Assembly: GCA_012840625.1 (NCBI GenBank)
Contig: DUSB01000059.1
Location: forward strand, 1 to 9,500
Direction: 5' to 3'
Length of the DNA: 9,500 bases
Source of the DNA: Syntrophomonadaceae bacterium
GTDB taxonomy: Bacteria; Bacillota; Syntrophomonadia; Syntrophomonadales; Syntrophomonadaceae
Position 1 is the stretch's first letter. The number at the start of each line of letters is the position of its first letter. This document shows positions 1 through 6,951 of this stretch, one piece after another. The translations under genes were made by a program, and so were the position numbers. A model generated the notes under the pieces. It was not told the DNA's origin, did no database searches, and saw only the letters and a list, made by a program, of their open reading frames with translations.

Positions 1-549
1 ATGTATGCCAATGCCATGGTTACCGCAGGCATTGAGGATGCTGATGTAGTGGTGGCTGCTCCCTTCCAGGTATCGGGAGCCTCTGCTCTTACTGGAATTA
101 TGAAGGCTTTCGAAAAAGCTTCGGGTAAGAAACTCGATGAAGATGCTAAAAAAGCCGCCAATGAAGAATTGGTGGTAACCAAGAATCTGGGTGAGGAAAT
201 CGGTCAGGATGAAGCTGCCGGCTTTATACAGGAGGTCAAAGAAGAAGTAATTAGAGAAAAGATCGAAGATCCGGACGATCTTATTGCACTGATTAAACGT
301 ATCGCAGCCGAGCATAATATTGAGCTGAGTGATGCACAGATACAGCAGATCATGGAATTGATGCAAAAAATCAGCCGCCTGGATCTTAATCTAGATAAAA
401 TAAGCAAACAGCTAGAAAACATTAATGTTAACGTGGATGATATCAAGAAGGCTGTAGAAAACAATCAGGGTCTTATTCAAAGAATATTGGACAGTTTGAA
501 TGATTTCATCTACTGGATAAAAATGAAAGTAGCCGAAATGGCAGGATAA
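1..549 (+). CDS. DUF1002 family protein (YpuA-like), C-terminal part; 5' end outside the window
   Basis: The open frame starts at the first base of the window, so the Met at base 1 is probably internal. The visible 182 residues begin in the conserved DUF1002 core (ITAGIEDADVVVAAPF-type stretch, then VSGASALTGIMKAFE at about residues 24-38). Full family members are usually near 300 residues with an N-terminal signal peptide, so roughly 100 or more residues including any signal are missing. The C-terminal third (about residues 100-175) is strongly helical, with regularly spaced Leu/Ile/Val (DLNLDKISKQLENINVNVDDIKK) that suggests an amphipathic or coiled-coil segment. DUF1002 proteins are predicted exported proteins of unknown function in Firmicutes, YpuA of Bacillus being the best-known name. 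A terminator follows the stop by 11 bases, so this is the last gene of its unit. The family call is firm; no biochemical role can be given. Confidence 0.85.
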   Translation: MYANAMVTAGIEDADVVVAAPFQVSGASALTGIMKAFEKASGKKLDEDAKKAANEELVVTKNLGEEIGQDEAAGFIQEVKEEVIREKIEDPDDLIALIKRIAAEHNIELSDAQIQQIMELMQKISRLDLNLDKISKQLENINVNVDDIKKAVENNQGLIQRILDSLNDFIYWIKMKVAEMAG

Positions 550-560
550 TCAGCTGTGAA

Positions 561-586
561 CGCCGGGTTAACCCGGCGTTTTTTTT
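561..586 (+). terminator. Rho-independent terminator after the DUF1002 gene
   Basis: A perfect GC-rich inverted repeat, CGCCGGGTT (561-569) directly against AACCCGGCG (570-578), is followed by eight T residues (579-586). The repeat is formally an 18-base palindrome, so the loop must come from the central TTAA. It lies 11 bases after the stop codon at 547-549. Confidence 0.9.
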
Positions 587-799
587 GAGCAAGATCAGGC
601 TCGGTTAGGGTCAGTTTTTTCGTTACCGTGAAATACAATGGCAAGATCTAACTGAGTACCATAACAGCAGCTGCAGTTACCTTTTTACAAATATAAATAT
701 ATATGGACTTGAACTGCTAAACTGTTTATTATCAAAACAAGTTATATCAATAAGTTTTGGGAACGGCTGATGATAGAAGATAAGTAGAGGATTGCTACC
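587..799. other. Intergenic spacer before the MATE gene
   Basis: These 213 bases hold no convincing ORF. The middle (about 681-705) is very A+T rich (TTTTTACAAATATAAATATATAT), as expected of promoter DNA, and a TTGAAC hexamer lies at 709-714. I could not pair any -35 candidate with a good -10 at 16-18 bases, so I mark no promoter. The ribosome binding site of the next gene, AGAGG, is at 786-790, nine bases before its ATG. Confidence 0.5.
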
Positions 800-2186
800 A
801 TGGATGAGTACGCACGCATGGATACCGCAAAGCCACTTAAATTGATTACTATTTTTTCGATCCCGGCTATTTTTGCTATGGTGTTTGAATCACTGGCCAT
901 TGTTATTGATATGGCTTTTATCGGTCATATTCCCCGCAATGGTACTCCGGCTTTATCGGCGATGGGATTAATGAATCCGATTTTTCTATTTTTAGGTGCC
1001 CTGCAGATACTTACCGCCGTCTCCGCCAGTATACTGGTAGCTAAATACTGGGGACAACAGCAGAAAGATGAAGTTTATGCTGTCATTGCTCATGGCATCT
1101 ATCTTACCTGTTTAATCAATGTTGCCATTATGTTTCTTATTTTTATGTTTCGTATCCCGCTGCTGAAATATCTTGGTGCATCGGGGCAGGTTTTATTCCT
1201 GGCCAACCAGTATGTAAGTATTTATGTTTTTTCTCAGATCTTCGGTGCCCTGGGATTTTTGTTTATCAGCATTATTCGTGCTTCCGGTTATCCCCGGGTT
1301 GAGATAGTGGTGGTGGTATTGGCGACCATAAGCAATCTGCTGCTGGATGCCTTATTCATTGTTGGTTTTCAGTGGGGGATCAGTGGTGCAGCATGGGCGA
1401 CTCTTCTCGCGGATGGTTTCTATTTTTTGCTCAGCCTGCGGTATATTTTACAAAAAAAGCTGCTACGGCTCCCGTTTATGGATGGAAAACCAGGTCGGCG
1501 CAGGGATATTACTTTGCGTTTACTGCAGATAGGCTTTGTGCCTTTTTTTATGCAGGTCCTGATTAGTGTCAGCAATCTATTAACCAATCGCATGCTCTTG
1601 ATCTATGGTAGTGCTTTATCTGTTGCCATTATGGCGGTTATCTTGAATATTTTCCTTACATTAATCATGCCCCTGTTTGGGTTAGGGCAGGGGATCCAAC
1701 CCCTGTTTGCTTATTTTTATGGAGCCCAGCAGAATCATAAAATGCTTTCTATACTCAAAACCAGTCTTATTCTTTCGATTTTATATGGCCTTCTTATTTA
1801 TCTGACAGTCTTTTTCTTTGGTAAACAGCTGGCCGGTATTTTTTCGGCGGATCAATCCCTGACCGCTCTCATCCATGACGGGCTTAAAATCTACTTTCTT
1901 TCTTTCTTTCCCGGTGCTGGGTATCTATTTTGTTATCAATGCCTTTTATCAATCTACTGGCAAAGAAATAATAGCACTGGCTATAAATTTGATGCGGCAG
2001 GTAATACTTTTTATACCACTTTTGCTGCTGCTTCCTTTATTGTTGATACATTTGAATCAGGCTATTCTTCATCCGGTAACAGGGATTTTTCTGGTTCAAC
2101 CCCTGGCAGATTTTATTATGCTGATACTGGGGGTCATGGTATGGAAGCGCTATTATGGTGGCAAACAGCTGCCGACGGTACTGTAA
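800..2186 (+). pseudogene. MATE-family multidrug/Na+ efflux transporter, frameshifted in a TTTC repeat
   Basis: MATE transporters are 12-helix inner-membrane antiporters that export drugs or metabolites using H+ or Na+. The ATG at 800 follows AGAGG (786-790). The N-terminal part is a normal MATE half: first helix near residues 17-37 (SIPAIFAMVFESLAIVIDMAFIG), the GLMNPIFLFLGALQ segment, and RASGYPRVE before the middle helices. The frame holds to the family's IYFLSF motif at about residues 364-369, where four TTTC copies occur (1895-1910). After them the first frame leaves the family and runs to a stop at 2248 (a 482-residue product with a foreign tail). A second frame continues the family exactly (PVLGIYFVINAFYQSTGKE, then LRQVI-like and QPLADF motifs) to TAA at 2184-2186. 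Deleting one TTTC unit joins both halves into YFLSFPVLG and gives 460 residues, the usual MATE size. The break removes the last two helices or so. It could be a true mutation, a reversible slippage switch, a translational frameshift or a sequence error. The family is sure; the substrate is unknown. Confidence 0.85.
1895..1910. repeat. Tetranucleotide tandem repeat (TTTC)x4 inside the MATE gene
   Basis: Four perfect copies of TTTC lie in tandem, preceded by C and followed by CC (equivalently CTTT x4 from 1894). The unit length is not a multiple of three, so each gain or loss shifts the reading frame. Three copies would give an intact MATE frame; the four present break it. Confidence 0.9.
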
Positions 2187-2225
2187 AAAAATACCATGCC
2201 TGGATAGAGATCATAAGTAAAATTA

Positions 2226-3170
2226 TTACGCCTGTTTTTCGGATATGAAATCCTGAATATTTTCAGCTATGCGAAAAATAAGCCTCTGTCTTGCTTCTAC
2301 ACTGGCCCAGGCTATATGAGGGGTAATCAGTAGGCGCTGGCTGTTTTTGATTTTTAGTAAGGGGTTATTTTCCGCGATAGGTTCGCTGGAGAGAACGTCC
2401 AGTGCTGCCCCGTAAATTAGTTCTTCATCCAGGGCCCGGGCCAGATCCTCTTCATTAACAATTCCTCCTCGTCCTAAATTAAGTAAAATAGCATGCGGGG
2501 GCATTTTCTTAAAATGCTCATAGCGGATTAAATCCTGCGTATACTCGTTTAGGGGAGCATGAATGGAAATGAAATCTGAACTTTGCAGCAGTTCATCCAA
2601 TTCTACGCGATGATAAAGGGGATCGTTGTTTTGACCTGAAGTGGAGTAATATGAAATCTGACAACCAAAGGCCTGTGCAAGCCGGGCTACCTCTTTACCA
2701 ATAGTTCCCAGGCCGATGATTCCCCATCTTTTCCCTTTAAGTTCCCAGTACGGCCTGTCCAGATGGGTAAATATTTTACTCCGGGCATAATGGCCTGATT
2801 TTACATACTGATCGTAATAAGGCAGGGATTCCAGCAGATAAAAAAGCAGCGCAAAGGTGTGCTGAGCCACACTGGGAGTGGAATAAGCAGAAACGTTGGT
2901 CACCTTAATATTTCTGCTCTGCGCAAACTGTACGTCAATATTATTGGTACCGGTGGCGGCTACACAGATTAGCTGCAATTGTTTGGCGTGTTGAAGATTT
3001 GCTTTATTTAATACCACTTTATTGGTGATAACTACCTCCTGATCTTTGATGCGTTCTACTACTTCGTCGGGCTGGGTGGTAGGGTAAATAGAAACCGTTC
3101 CCAGGCGATCGAAAATGCTCAGGTCAACATCATCTCCAAGTGTTAATGCATCTAGAATACATATTTGCAA
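2226..3170 (-). CDS. D-isomer-specific 2-hydroxyacid dehydrogenase (glycerate dehydrogenase / hydroxypyruvate reductase type)
   Basis: Cytosolic NAD(P)-dependent enzyme interconverting 2-oxo acids such as glyoxylate or hydroxypyruvate with D-2-hydroxy acids. Numbered from the TTG start (314 residues), the N-terminal part carries VITNKVVLNKANL and CVAATGTNNID, typical of glycerate-dehydrogenase-like members. The Rossmann fingerprint GLGTIG is at 153-158, and the catalytic triad is Arg234 (NLGRGG), Glu263 (SSEP) and His285 (TPHIAWAS). The second Rossmann strand ends in YYSTSG with no acidic residue, so NADPH use is possible. The frame is open up to an upstream TTG at 3215 and has an ATG at 3185, but I choose the TTG at 3170. 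A perfect GGAGG (3183-3179) stands eight bases before it, and the protein then begins QICILDALTLGDD, where the family normally begins. Neither longer start has a good ribosome site. It lies 47 bases after the DUF89 stop, so the two are probably co-transcribed, and it converges on the MATE gene. The exact substrate is not determinable. Confidence 0.88.
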   Translation of the reverse strand: MQICILDALTLGDDVDLSIFDRLGTVSIYPTTQPDEVVERIKDQEVVITNKVVLNKANLQHAKQLQLICVAATGTNNIDVQFAQSRNIKVTNVSAYSTPSVAQHTFALLFYLLESLPYYDQYVKSGHYARSKIFTHLDRPYWELKGKRWGIIGLGTIGKEVARLAQAFGCQISYYSTSGQNNDPLYHRVELDELLQSSDFISIHAPLNEYTQDLIRYEHFKKMPPHAILLNLGRGGIVNEEDLARALDEELIYGAALDVLSSEPIAENNPLLKIKNSQRLLITPHIAWASVEARQRLIFRIAENIQDFISEKQA

Positions 3171-3178
3171 TCTTAATT

Positions 3179-3183
3179 CCTCC
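3179..3183 (-). promoter_or_regulatory. Shine-Dalgarno site that sets the dehydrogenase start at TTG 3170
   Basis: Read on the minus strand the sequence is ATGGAGGAATTAAGATTG. GGAGG is followed by eight bases and then TTG. The ATG at 3185 overlaps this site, which argues that the ATG is not the start. Confidence 0.65.
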
Positions 3184-3217
3184 ATTTCTTTGATACCAGA
3201 ATACCAAACCAGCAATC

Positions 3218-4072
3218 TTAGCGTTTTAAAATCACCATTTCACCCAATTGGCAGCCTATATCCTCTGTAATAACCGTGCACTTTGCCTGGAGAAGATAAT
3301 AGATGCGGTTTAACTGCATATCACTCATAGTCTCATAATGTGCCTGTCCCTTGGCAATAACTAGGTCAGCCTGATGTAGGGTATCAACAAATTCAGCTTT
3401 ACATAAGGAAAGAATGGTACCCTGGGCATTAGAACCATTATCAATGACTTTAACCAGCTGTGTTAGTCCTGCTTCTTCAGCATCTTCCCGGGTTGCATCA
3501 TTTACAATTGGACTGCCTTTTACCACATAGCATATTTTCTCTACCGGCATTTGTTCCAGCAAAAGTCGGTCAAAAACAGTTTCGCCGGCATTGTCTCCGA
3601 GAAAAAGGATTTTTTCTGCCCGGGCTATGTCTTTTTTCAGGCTATTAACAGTATCTGCTGGCAGCGAAGCCTGCAGGCATTCTTTTATGGTTTGATCAAG
3701 CTGCTCTTCGCTAATCTCAGCAAAGACTCCAAAATCTATAATATTACCAGCAATAGAAATTTTCAAAGCGGTGGTAAAGGCATCTTCTGAAGTTTTTATT
3801 AGCTCTTTGAGTTCATCATATTTCTCCAGTCCCAGGCGGGTAAATTGCTTTTTCACGCGTTTATAGGGATCTGCTATACCGCTCAGGTCACGGACATGCT
3901 GGTGGATGATTTGCGACATATAAGGCGGAGATTGGTTGAAATCATAAGTAACCATATCATATAAAACACGGCGAATTATTTTTTCTTGTAACTGAAGGTC
4001 TTCGCTAACAAATCTCGCTGCATCGACTGTTTGACGCATGATACAGGATAAACAGTCAAAATGGGTTTTCAT
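3218..4072 (-). CDS. DUF89 / ARMT1-like metal-dependent damage-control phosphatase
   Basis: DUF89 proteins are metal-dependent phosphatases proposed to remove harmful or misplaced phosphorylated metabolites (sugar phosphates and damaged cofactor precursors). Prokaryotic subfamily members carry an N-terminal CxxC motif. Numbered from the preferred ATG at 4072 (284 residues), the protein shows FDCLSCIMRQ (Cys7, Cys10), GNIIDFG at about 109-115, the metal-site motif GDNAGE at 159-164 (Asp160, Asn161) and KGSPIVNDATRED at 185-197 (Asn191, Asp192). A late motif reads KGQAHYETMSD where the family commonly has KGQGNYE, so AH replaces GN. An ATG three codons upstream (4081) is in frame, but AAGGAG is only two bases from it; from 4072 the spacing is 11 and the protein starts MKTHFDC, like its relatives. 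It is the first gene of a minus-strand pair with the 2-hydroxyacid dehydrogenase and is divergent from the small-ORF/aminotransferase unit. The physiological substrate is unknown. Confidence 0.88.
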   Translation of the reverse strand: MKTHFDCLSCIMRQTVDAARFVSEDLQLQEKIIRRVLYDMVTYDFNQSPPYMSQIIHQHVRDLSGIADPYKRVKKQFTRLGLEKYDELKELIKTSEDAFTTALKISIAGNIIDFGVFAEISEEQLDQTIKECLQASLPADTVNSLKKDIARAEKILFLGDNAGETVFDRLLLEQMPVEKICYVVKGSPIVNDATREDAEEAGLTQLVKVIDNGSNAQGTILSLCKAEFVDTLHQADLVIAKGQAHYETMSDMQLNRIYYLLQAKCTVITEDIGCQLGEMVILKR

Positions 4073-4081
4073 TACAGGCAT

Positions 4082-4309
4082 GTCTCCTTGCTTATTTGAT
4101 CCAAACTTCCTGTTTTCCTCCGTACATAAAGAAGTCTGGTCAAAATAAGTGTATCAGGAAGCTAATAAAAAGGGTAGTTGGGGCTATATACTGTGGCTAT
4201 AGAGAAAAGGTTAATTGCATTGGAAAGGGAGGGCATGTCAAAAAAAGAAGACAAGTCTTTGTTAAGTTTTACAGGGAGGAAGATGCAGAAAAAAAGAGAG
4301 GAAAAGAGT
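4082..4309. other. Divergent intergenic region between the DUF89 gene and the small-ORF/aminotransferase unit
   Basis: About 230 bases must hold promoters for both directions. AAGGAG on the minus strand (near 4084-4089) serves the DUF89 gene. A TATACT at 4187-4192 could be a plus-strand -10, but I find no matching -35; on the minus strand a TTGACC near 4140 lacks a good -10. The small plus-strand frame is open from 4178, so part of this stretch could encode a longer N-terminus for it. Nothing else is recognisable. Confidence 0.4.
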
Positions 4310-4465
4310 ATGATATGGCCTGATCAATTTTGGCAGGATATAAAATATGCGGGGTCTTTTGTTTTTACTGCTTTATTCGCTTGGGTTTTTAAAAAGAAAA
4401 GGTATATAGTAAAAAGTAAACATGATGTGATTTGGAATATAAAGGGCAAACGAGGTGAACCATGA
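4310..4465 (+). CDS. Small single-pass membrane protein, unknown function, coupled to the aminotransferase
   Basis: This 51-residue ORF has a hydrophobic stretch at about residues 13-27 (YAGSFVFTALFAWVF) followed by KKKR, which predicts one membrane helix with a cytoplasmic, strongly basic C-terminus. The start at 4310 follows AGAGG (4297-4301) by eight bases. In-frame alternatives are ATG 4283 and ATG 4235, each with a G-rich site but only 2-4 bases of spacing, and TTG 4178; the longest version is 95 residues with a charged N-terminal extension. Its TGA (4463-4465) overlaps the ATG at 4462 of the next gene (ATGA), typical of translational coupling and the best reason to think it is real. I do not recognise a family. 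Confidence 0.5.
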   Translation: MIWPDQFWQDIKYAGSFVFTALFAWVFKKKRYIVKSKHDVIWNIKGKRGEP

Positions 4466-5637
4466 TGCAAGAATATGATTTTGATACTATTATCGAGCGC
4501 CGCCATACTGGTTCAGCAAAATGGGACGGAGTTCACTGTACCCGGGAAAATGGCAGAATCCCAATGTGGGTGGCTGATATGGATTTTCTATGTCCCCCTG
4601 AAATTACCCGGGCATTAATGAAACGGGCTGAACATGGTATTTATGGTTATGCTATCTGCGATGAGAGCTATTATGAGGTGATTGTCAACTGGATGCAAAA
4701 ACGTCATGGATGGAAGATTGAAAAAGACTGGATATGCACCAGTCCGGGGATTGTCACTGCTTTAGATATGCTATTACGGACTTATACCGAACCGGGGGAT
4801 AAGGTGGTCATCCAACCTCCTGTATATTATCCTTTTTTCAGTGTTGTTGCCAACAATAAATGTGAACTGCTGGAAAATCCACTACTACTTGATGAAGGAA
4901 AATACCGGATAGATTTTGAGGATTTAGAGGAAAAATTTAAATCCGGAACAAAGATTTTTCTTTTTTGCAGCCCCCATAACCCGGTAGGAAGGGTGTGGAC
5001 ACGGGAAGAACTGGTCCGTTTGGGCGCTCTTTGTCTGGAATATGATGTCCTGGTGATAGCCGATGAGATTCATTCTGATTTAATTTTCCCCGGGCTTACT
5101 CATCATGTCTTTGCAGATCTCTCGGAGGATCTGGCCCGGCAAACGATTGTATGTAATGCCCCAAGTAAAACCTTTAACCTGGCAGGTCTTCAGGCTTCAA
5201 ATATTATTATTTCTAATCCTGATCTGAGGAAACGCTATAACCGGACTATGCGCAATAGTGGACTGGGACTACTTAATGTTTTTGCTATTGAAGGGCTTAA
5301 GGCAGCCTATACCTTTGGTGAACCATGGCTTGACGAACTGCTGGTTTACTTAAAAGCCAACTATGATTTTCTGCAAACCTTTATAGAAGAAAAAACGCCG
5401 CAACTGATATTGACCGAAGCAGAAGGAACCTATCTGGCCTGGATTGATTTTCGAAATCTTATCCTGGATGATGCTGCAGTTGAGCAGCAGCTAAAAAATG
5501 AGGCTGATCTAATTCTGGAGCGAGGATCGCTTTTTGGTACCGGTGGACAGGGGTTTCAGCGTTTAAATTTTGCCTGTCCCCGCGTCCTGCTGTCAGCAGG
5601 GTTGAATCGACTTGCCTATTGGATAAATACCCAATAA
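4462..5637 (+). CDS. PatB/MalY-type PLP-dependent aminotransferase / C-S lyase
   Basis: A fold-type I PLP enzyme of the MalY/PatB group, which usually cleaves C-S bonds of cystathionine or cysteine conjugates by beta-elimination, releasing a thiol, ammonia and pyruvate; some members act as aminotransferases. The 391-residue length is typical. Visible motifs are the N-terminal RRHTGSAKWD and PMWVADMDF characteristic of the group, GIYGYA near 59-64, PPVYYPF (cofactor-stacking Tyr about 122/123), SPHNPVGR (Asn173), ADEIHSDL (Asp201) and APSKTFNLAGLQ with the Schiff-base Lys236. The C-terminal RLNFACPR holds the expected carboxylate-binding Arg. Two adjacent ATGs are possible: GAGGTG (4452-4457) is four bases from 4462 and seven from 4465, so the second may be used. 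The first ATG overlaps the stop of the small membrane ORF. A terminator follows, so this unit ends here. The precise reaction cannot be told from sequence. Confidence 0.93.
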   Translation: MMQEYDFDTIIERRHTGSAKWDGVHCTRENGRIPMWVADMDFLCPPEITRALMKRAEHGIYGYAICDESYYEVIVNWMQKRHGWKIEKDWICTSPGIVTALDMLLRTYTEPGDKVVIQPPVYYPFFSVVANNKCELLENPLLLDEGKYRIDFEDLEEKFKSGTKIFLFCSPHNPVGRVWTREELVRLGALCLEYDVLVIADEIHSDLIFPGLTHHVFADLSEDLARQTIVCNAPSKTFNLAGLQASNIIISNPDLRKRYNRTMRNSGLGLLNVFAIEGLKAAYTFGEPWLDELLVYLKANYDFLQTFIEEKTPQLILTEAEGTYLAWIDFRNLILDDAAVEQQLKNEADLILERGSLFGTGGQGFQRLNFACPRVLLSAGLNRLAYWINTQ

Positions 5638-5663
5638 GGCGCTTTTCCTTATATCATCCCCTG

Positions 5664-5700
5664 AACCCTTACATAATTCCAGGTAAGGGTTTTATTTATT
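5664..5700 (+). terminator. Rho-independent terminator after the PatB/MalY gene
   Basis: The 9-base inverted repeat AACCCTTAC (5664-5672) / GTAAGGGTT (5683-5691) has a 10-base loop and is followed by a T-rich tail (TTATTTATT). The stem is moderately GC rich. It lies 27 bases after the stop. Confidence 0.75.
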
Positions 5701-5704
5701 AAAA

Positions 5705-5734
5705 GAATTCACCAGCCCGGTATGGTACATAATA
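5705..5734 (+). promoter_or_regulatory. Candidate forespore sigma-G-like promoter for the DUF421-DUF4363 pair
   Basis: GAATT (5705-5709) and CATAATA (5728-5734) are separated by 18 bases. This resembles the Bacillus sigma-G pattern GHATR-N18-CATNHTA in all but the last base of the -35 box. The predicted RNA start would lie about 25 bases before the ATG at 5765, and the element sits just after the preceding terminator. The same CATAAT could serve as a -10 for the vegetative sigma factor, but no TTGACA-like box is correctly spaced. Short motifs arise by chance, so this is tentative. Confidence 0.35.
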
Positions 5735-5764
5735 AGCGCAGGTATGAAGAAAGGTGGTTTTAAA

Positions 5765-6484
5765 ATGAACGAAGGGCTGGTTGTATTGGTTCGCAGCTTG
5801 GTTGCTTTTATTTCGCTGTTTATTTTTGCTCGTTTTCTGGGAAAACAGCAGCTCAGCCAGTTAACCTTTTTTGATTATGTACTGGGGATTACGATTGGAT
5901 CCATTGCTGCCAGTCTCTCGGTAGATTTGAGTAGCCGGGCATGGCCTCACTGGGTGGGGCTGGTAACCTGGACCGTAGCCGTTTTCATCCTGCAGTGGGC
6001 CAGCCACAAGTATTTAATTTTGGATAAATATTTTAATGATGAACCTACGGTTGTGATTGCCAATGGTAAAATCATGGAAAATGAAATGAAAAAGGCCCGC
6101 TATACAATAAGCGATTTACTGGAACAGCTGCGTGAAAAGGGAGTTTTCAATTTAAATGAGGTAGCCTATGCCATTGCAGAAACAGACGGAAAGCTATCAG
6201 TTTTAAAAAAACCAGAACATCTGCCGGCTAGCCGGCAAGATCTCAATCTTACCATACCTGAATTGGGTATAAGTACAGAGTTAATCATTGATGGTGTGAT
6301 TATAAAAGATAATCTTTATAACCGTAATCTGGATGAAAAATGGCTGGATCAAAAGCTAAAGGAACAGGGACTGGCTTCTGCCTCCCAGGTTTTTTTTATG
6401 AGTATTGATGATGCAGGAACGTTATATGTAGACAGATATGAAGATCATGTGCAAAAACCGTGGGGAGGGGAAAAAGGAAAATGA
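5765..6484 (+). CDS. DUF421 (YetF-like) membrane protein
   Basis: DUF421/YetF proteins have three N-terminal membrane helices and a cytosolic two-part domain; their function is poorly known, and several act in or are expressed in spores of Firmicutes. Here the helices lie at about residues 4-22, 34-52 and 59-77, with the family signature FARFLGKQQLSQLTFFDYVLGITIGSIAAS between the first two. The soluble part has EPTVVIANGKI, then YTISDLLEQLREKGVFNLNEVAYAI and DGKLSVLKK, matching the family order. An ATG at 5744 would add seven residues (MKKGGFK), but AAGGTGG (5751-5757) stands seven bases before the ATG at 5765, so I use that start (239 residues). The stop overlaps the ATG of the DUF4363 gene (ATGA, 6481-6484), which indicates coupling. 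Family assignment is secure; the cellular role is not known from the sequence. Confidence 0.92.
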   Translation: MNEGLVVLVRSLVAFISLFIFARFLGKQQLSQLTFFDYVLGITIGSIAASLSVDLSSRAWPHWVGLVTWTVAVFILQWASHKYLILDKYFNDEPTVVIANGKIMENEMKKARYTISDLLEQLREKGVFNLNEVAYAIAETDGKLSVLKKPEHLPASRQDLNLTIPELGISTELIIDGVIIKDNLYNRNLDEKWLDQKLKEQGLASASQVFFMSIDDAGTLYVDRYEDHVQKPWGGEKGK

Positions 6485-6846
6485 AGAAGATAGTTGGCTA
6501 TGCTATTCCTATTATTTTTTTGGCGGCTTTTGTCTGGATTATGAACAGTGGAGATTATTATAAACAGCCACGAGGATCCACCGATGATTTTGAGCTGTAT
6601 TTACACCAGCTTTATACCAGCACAGAAAAAACTCAATGGCAACAGGCAGAAGCAGCTTATAAAAACTTAACCAGGGCCTGGGAAGAAATTGAGCCGCGTA
6701 TCCAATTCAGTGTAGAACAGGATGAACTTCATGCCATCAACATTGGATTGGTTAGATTGAAAGGCTATCTTCAGGCCGGCGATCAAAAAGATACGCTGGT
6801 AGAATTACATGAAATCAGATGGCACTGGAAACATCTGAATGAATAA
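6481..6846 (+). CDS. DUF4363 family protein, membrane-anchored
   Basis: A 121-residue protein with an N-terminal hydrophobic segment (about residues 4-23, GYAIPIIFLAAFVWIMNSG) that is either a signal anchor or an uncleaved signal; no lipobox cysteine is present. The rest is predicted helical and outside the membrane, with the Trp-rich pattern typical of DUF4363 (KTQWQQAEAAYKNLTRAWEEI and a final EIRWHWKHLNE). Function is unknown; the family is commonly found next to DUF421 genes, as here. The ATG overlaps the previous stop (ATGA). GGAGGGG (6464-6470) stands 10 bases upstream. An in-frame ATG at 6460 inside the upstream gene has no better site. A terminator follows. Confidence 0.85.
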   Translation: MKKIVGYAIPIIFLAAFVWIMNSGDYYKQPRGSTDDFELYLHQLYTSTEKTQWQQAEAAYKNLTRAWEEIEPRIQFSVEQDELHAINIGLVRLKGYLQAGDQKDTLVELHEIRWHWKHLNE

Positions 6847-6862
6847 TACCTTGTTGTAAAGC

Positions 6863-6900
6863 AGGCTGAGGATGATACCTTTCCTCAGCTTTTTTATTTT
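6863..6900 (+). terminator. Rho-independent terminator after the DUF421-DUF4363 unit
   Basis: The stem GCTGAGGA (6865-6872) / TCCTCAGC (6882-6889) can be extended by two outer pairs, one of them G-U. It has a 9-base loop and is followed by TTTTTTATTTT. Strong and canonical, 16 bases after the stop. Confidence 0.92.
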
Positions 6901-6951
6901 GATCAAGCTATCCTTCCGCATAGGGGAAAATAATAAATTGTAAAGTATGTT

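Noticed and set aside
709..736. TTGAAC (709-714) as the -35 box of a MATE promoter
   Set aside because: No TATAAT-like hexamer lies 16-18 bases downstream; the A/T-rich tract lies on the wrong side.
1907..2248. Out-of-frame tail of the MATE gene to the stop at 2248 as a genuine C-terminus
   Set aside because: It is not membrane-like and overlaps the convergent dehydrogenase, while another frame over the same bases carries the expected MATE helices and stops at 2186.
4106..4161. Inverted repeat CTTCCTG / CAGGAAG as an operator between divergent genes
   Set aside because: Seven bases with a 42-base separation is expected by chance in purine/pyrimidine-rich spacer DNA.
4096..4323. 75-codon plus-strand frame rich in Lys/Arg/Cys in the divergent region
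   Set aside because: Overlaps the better supported small membrane ORF in another frame, has no ribosome site, and its composition looks like translated noncoding purine-rich DNA.
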